Source: Alphaproteobacteria bacterium (GTDB lineage: Bacteria; Pseudomonadota; Alphaproteobacteria; SMXP01). Taken from it: a stretch of DNA of 8,402 nt. The notes beneath the pieces were generated by a model that was not told where the DNA came from, ran no database searches, and saw only the letters and a program-made list of their open reading frames with translations. Below, piece after piece: positions 6,029-8,402 of the stretch (position 1 is its first letter; the number at the start of each line of letters is the position of its first letter). The DNA is taken from contig JANQLI010000058.1 in assembly GCA_028280675.1 (NCBI GenBank), forward strand, positions 1 through 8,402, read 5' to 3'. The position numbers and the translations under genes were made by a program.

Positions 6029-7522
6029 ATGACACAGAATGTCGCGCTAACCGGCCCTTACCTTACATTACGAGACTATATCGCTGCGCTTGAAGCACGC
6101 GGCCGCTTATTACGGATTCCAGAGATGGATCAAGATGCGTATGAGGCGACAGCATTTGCCTATCGTTTGATCGAAAGGCATGGTTATGACGCGGCGCCCG
6201 CTTTCTTAATTGAACGTATCAAGGTGGGGGGTGAGTGGAAAAAGGGGCCAATCCTTGGGAACATCTTTCCAGGCTGGGATGCGGATGCCATGGTCTTTGG
6301 CGTGCCAAATGTCACGAATGATCAGGGTGAGATGTTTCGTGCCTCTCGTGACTATGTCATGCAAAGCGCTGGTCCTGCCGCACGTTGGGATCGCATAAAG
6401 CCCGTTCCGTTTGAAGTCGGAGATACTCCGTGTAAGGAGGTCATTCTCAGAGGTGATGATATAGACATCACAGCATTTCGGTTTTTGCAGACAAACCCAG
6501 GTGATGCTGGGTCCTATATCAACACCGCCTCAATTTTTATGGAAGACCCGGACCTAGGGCGTAATGTGGCGACCTATCGCTGTCAGGTCAAAGGGCCGAA
6601 CCGGATCGGGTTTAATACCGAGATTGGGCAAGGCGGGTGGCAGATCCTCATGGCGCACAAGCGGCGTGGTCAAACAGAAGTGAAGGTGGCCTTGGCGCTC
6701 GGCGTTGATCCGCTGACGTCTGCCTTAAGTGCGTCTAAACTGACGCGGCCTGGCGAAGATGAGCTTGAGGTTGTTGGCGGTTTAATGGGGCGCCCTGTGG
6801 AACTTGTGAAATGTGAAACCAGTGACATACAGGTGCCTGCCACAGCGGAAATGATTCTCGAAGGCACTGTGACCTTCGACATGGAAGAAGAAGGCCCTTA
6901 CGGCGAGCTTTACGGCTATATGGGTCTCAAGAAACCGCAAAACTTTGTCATGACTGTGGATGCCATTACCCATCGTCATGATCCATGGTTTGTGAATGCT
7001 TTTGCTGGCGTGGTCAAGTTAACGCCAGGTGCGCTCACCGAAGCGGCGGACACACTTAAGTTCAAAAAAATGATTCCGAATATGGTGGAAATGTATTCAC
7101 CGAACGATGCAACAGGCATTACCGTTATCAGCATTGATAAACGCTTTCCGGGGGAAGGCATCACGGCAGGGCAATTTGTTGCTGCGGGGAAGTTTTTCGC
7201 CAAGGTGATTATTGTTGTCGATGAGGATGTCGATATTTTGAATATGTCGGCAGTGATGCATGCGGTGGGGACACGATGGCAACCGCACCCCGCAGGCCTG
7301 ATCATTCCGCAAACCAAAGGCATGGTGCTCGACCCCAGCGCGCCTAAGCGTGGCGTGACCAGTAAAATGATTATCGATGCAACAAGACAGTTGCCTCAAG
7401 AAGGGGGACCAGACGTGTGGCCAGAAATCTCGCGTGTCCTTCTGCAGCAAGGCGCGCCCGATGCCTTTGCGCTTGTCGATACGAAATGGGACTCGTATTG
7501 GCGCAATGGGTCAGCATCTTAG
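6029..7522 (+). CDS. UbiD-family prenylated-FMN-dependent (de)carboxylase
   Basis: 497 residues from ATG 6029 (503 from ATG 6011), the usual UbiD length, soluble. UbiD enzymes reversibly decarboxylate unsaturated or aromatic acids using prFMN made by UbiX. Numbering from 6029: RNVATYRCQV carries R184, and EEEGPYGEL carries E288 and E293, matching the Arg-Glu-Glu catalytic set of A. niger Fdc1 (R173, E277, E282). N179 and E245 match two of the Fdc1 metal/cofactor ligands (N168, E233). VPATAEMILEG, a UbiD hallmark, is at 269-279. The third ligand position, a His in Fdc1 and E. coli UbiD, seems to be Gly/Gln in EIGQGG (198-203). The protein is not a clear orthologue of ubiquinone-pathway UbiD: E. 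coli has Asp in EGPYGD, and the N-terminal half differs. A catabolic acid is more likely. No ubiX is in the window. It lies 135 bp after the kinase, same strand, so cotranscription is possible but not shown; it ends tail to tail with the LLM gene. Confidence 0.92.
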   Translation: MTQNVALTGPYLTLRDYIAALEARGRLLRIPEMDQDAYEATAFAYRLIERHGYDAAPAFLIERIKVGGEWKKGPILGNIFPGWDADAMVFGVPNVTNDQGEMFRASRDYVMQSAGPAARWDRIKPVPFEVGDTPCKEVILRGDDIDITAFRFLQTNPGDAGSYINTASIFMEDPDLGRNVATYRCQVKGPNRIGFNTEIGQGGWQILMAHKRRGQTEVKVALALGVDPLTSALSASKLTRPGEDELEVVGGLMGRPVELVKCETSDIQVPATAEMILEGTVTFDMEEEGPYGELYGYMGLKKPQNFVMTVDAITHRHDPWFVNAFAGVVKLTPGALTEAADTLKFKKMIPNMVEMYSPNDATGITVISIDKRFPGEGITAGQFVAAGKFFAKVIIVVDEDVDILNMSAVMHAVGTRWQPHPAGLIIPQTKGMVLDPSAPKRGVTSKMIIDATRQLPQEGGPDVWPEISRVLLQQGAPDAFALVDTKWDSYWRNGSAS

Positions 7523-8402
7523 CTCAAGACGGGCACGATATAGTGTCCAATCAGTTTTATGGCTTCCGCAGGATCGGCATGCAGACGAAGAGCGATTTCG
7601 TTTTGCCCTTCCGCTTCCAGAGCTTTTAAACGGGCAATGATATGATCAATGTCATCAAGACCCCCTGTGAGGGTGAGATTGTCGAGGAGTTTGCGAATGA
7701 TATCCTCCGGAACATTTTCGATCACAGGCGTTTTGGTGATGAAAGCCTGAAGGAAGTTATGCCAATTCTTTTCGACAAGGGCGCATTCCTCGTCGCTGAG
7801 AAACGGTGCCATATGCCAGCGCTGTAAGGCTCCCCGCCAAACGAGCTCTTGTCTTGCTTCATTGATAGCGGCCTGTTTGTCCTCTTTGACGTGCCACGCC
7901 CAGAAGTTATTGACGCGATAGTCTGAGACATCTTTGCCTGCGCGATCGAATCCTTCGTGTAAATGGCCCATCACTTCATCAAAGTGTGGCGCGACAATGT
8001 CGCTCAGCATGACGCCATCGCCGTACTCTCCCGCCAGACGCAGCATTTGTTCTTTGTTTGCGGCAATATAAATTTGCGGCGCTGGAGCTTTGACCCAAGA
8101 GGCATAATCTCCTTTTGCATGAAACATCTCGCCATCGTATGACGTTACGACTCCACTCGCGGCGGCGCGCACAATATCAATGCACTCACGCATGGCACGA
8201 AGGCGACGGTTCGGGGTGAGACCCATGGCCATCATGGATGATTTCCCAAGCCCACCAAGAAGAATAGTTGCGCGCCCATTTGACAGTTCATTTAATGTCA
8301 AGAGCGAGTCCGCGATTTTCATGGGAAGCTGCTCATAAGGACTCACCGGCATATAGCCAAGACGGATGCGCGATGTGGCGTTTGCGGCAAGAGCGAGGCC
8401 GA
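7519..8402 (-). CDS. LLM-class (luciferase-like) flavin- or F420-dependent oxidoreductase, N-terminus outside window
   Basis: 293 residues are visible, and the frame stays open to the right edge (ANATSRIRLGYMPVSPYEQ precedes the internal Met at 8352). The true start is therefore outside, with roughly 50-60 residues missing from a family of about 330-350. Seen: TSRIRLGY, then the helix ending in LNELSNGRATILLGGLG, a standard LLM signature; RRLRAMRECIDIVR; and PAPQIYIAANKEQMLRLAGEYGDGVML, which resembles the core of F420-dependent methylene-H4MPT reductase-like (Mer) proteins. It is a soluble TIM-barrel enzyme moving hydride or activating O2 with FMN or F420; neither the cofactor nor the substrate can be told here. 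It is transcribed leftwards, convergent to the UbiD-family gene. Its TAA (7521-7519) overlaps the UbiD TAG (7520-7522) in the four bases TTAG, leaving no spacer for a terminator. Confidence 0.88.
   Translation of the reverse strand, partial: GLALAANATSRIRLGYMPVSPYEQLPMKIADSLLTLNELSNGRATILLGGLGKSSMMAMGLTPNRRLRAMRECIDIVRAAASGVVTSYDGEMFHAKGDYASWVKAPAPQIYIAANKEQMLRLAGEYGDGVMLSDIVAPHFDEVMGHLHEGFDRAGKDVSDYRVNNFWAWHVKEDKQAAINEARQELVWRGALQRWHMAPFLSDEECALVEKNWHNFLQAFITKTPVIENVPEDIIRKLLDNLTLTGGLDDIDHIIARLKALEAEGQNEIALRLHADPAEAIKLIGHYIVPVLS

Noticed and set aside
1..8402. Mobile element, CRISPR, tRNA or riboswitch
   Set aside because: No transposase/integrase frame, terminal repeats, spaced direct repeats, cloverleaf sequence or recognisable aptamer was seen on either strand.

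Overview
The window looks like chromosomal DNA of an alphaproteobacterium. GC content is moderate (about half by eye), coding is dense, and the histidine kinase core (FLANMSHELRTPLNAVIGFS) is of the kind common in Rhodospirillales-like Alphaproteobacteria. The lineage is inferred from protein style only; there is no rRNA or tRNA to confirm it. I see no transposase, integrase, CRISPR array, tRNA or phage gene.

Layout from left to right. (1) Positions 1-2567, minus strand: a long reading frame that runs off the left edge. It encodes a Tat-exported molybdenum oxidoreductase alpha subunit of the type II DMSO-reductase family (the NarG / ethylbenzene dehydrogenase / DMS dehydrogenase / steroid C25 dehydrogenase branch). 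I translated it codon by codon and found no frameshift or stop. (2) Positions 2648-3721, minus strand: a nitrilase-superfamily protein whose catalytic Lys and Cys positions appear to be Arg and Ser. It lies 80 bp upstream of the molybdoenzyme gene in the same direction and probably shares its transcript. (3) Positions 3722-3994: a divergent intergenic region with a perfect 18-bp palindrome, a second short inverted repeat and a hairpin followed by six T. (4) Positions 3995-5893, plus strand: a membrane-bound hybrid-free sensor histidine kinase with a CHASE4-like periplasmic domain. No response regulator lies next to it. (5) Positions 5894-6028: a short gap with an inverted repeat. (6) Positions 6029-7522, plus strand: a UbiD-family, prenylated-FMN-dependent (de)carboxylase. 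(7) Positions 7519-8402, minus strand: a luciferase-like (LLM) flavin/F420-dependent oxidoreductase whose N-terminus is beyond the right edge. Its stop codon overlaps the UbiD stop tail to tail.

How the genes may work together (inference): the window reads as part of a catabolic or redox locus. A periplasmic molybdoenzyme would hydroxylate or oxidise/reduce a substrate, a UbiD enzyme would remove or add a carboxyl group, and an LLM flavoenzyme and a nitrilase-fold protein would act in the cytoplasm. A CHASE4 kinase would sense an extracytoplasmic signal. The substrate cannot be told from the sequence. The beta (Fe-S), gamma (heme b) and delta (chaperone) partners normal for type II molybdoenzymes are expected just beyond the left edge.
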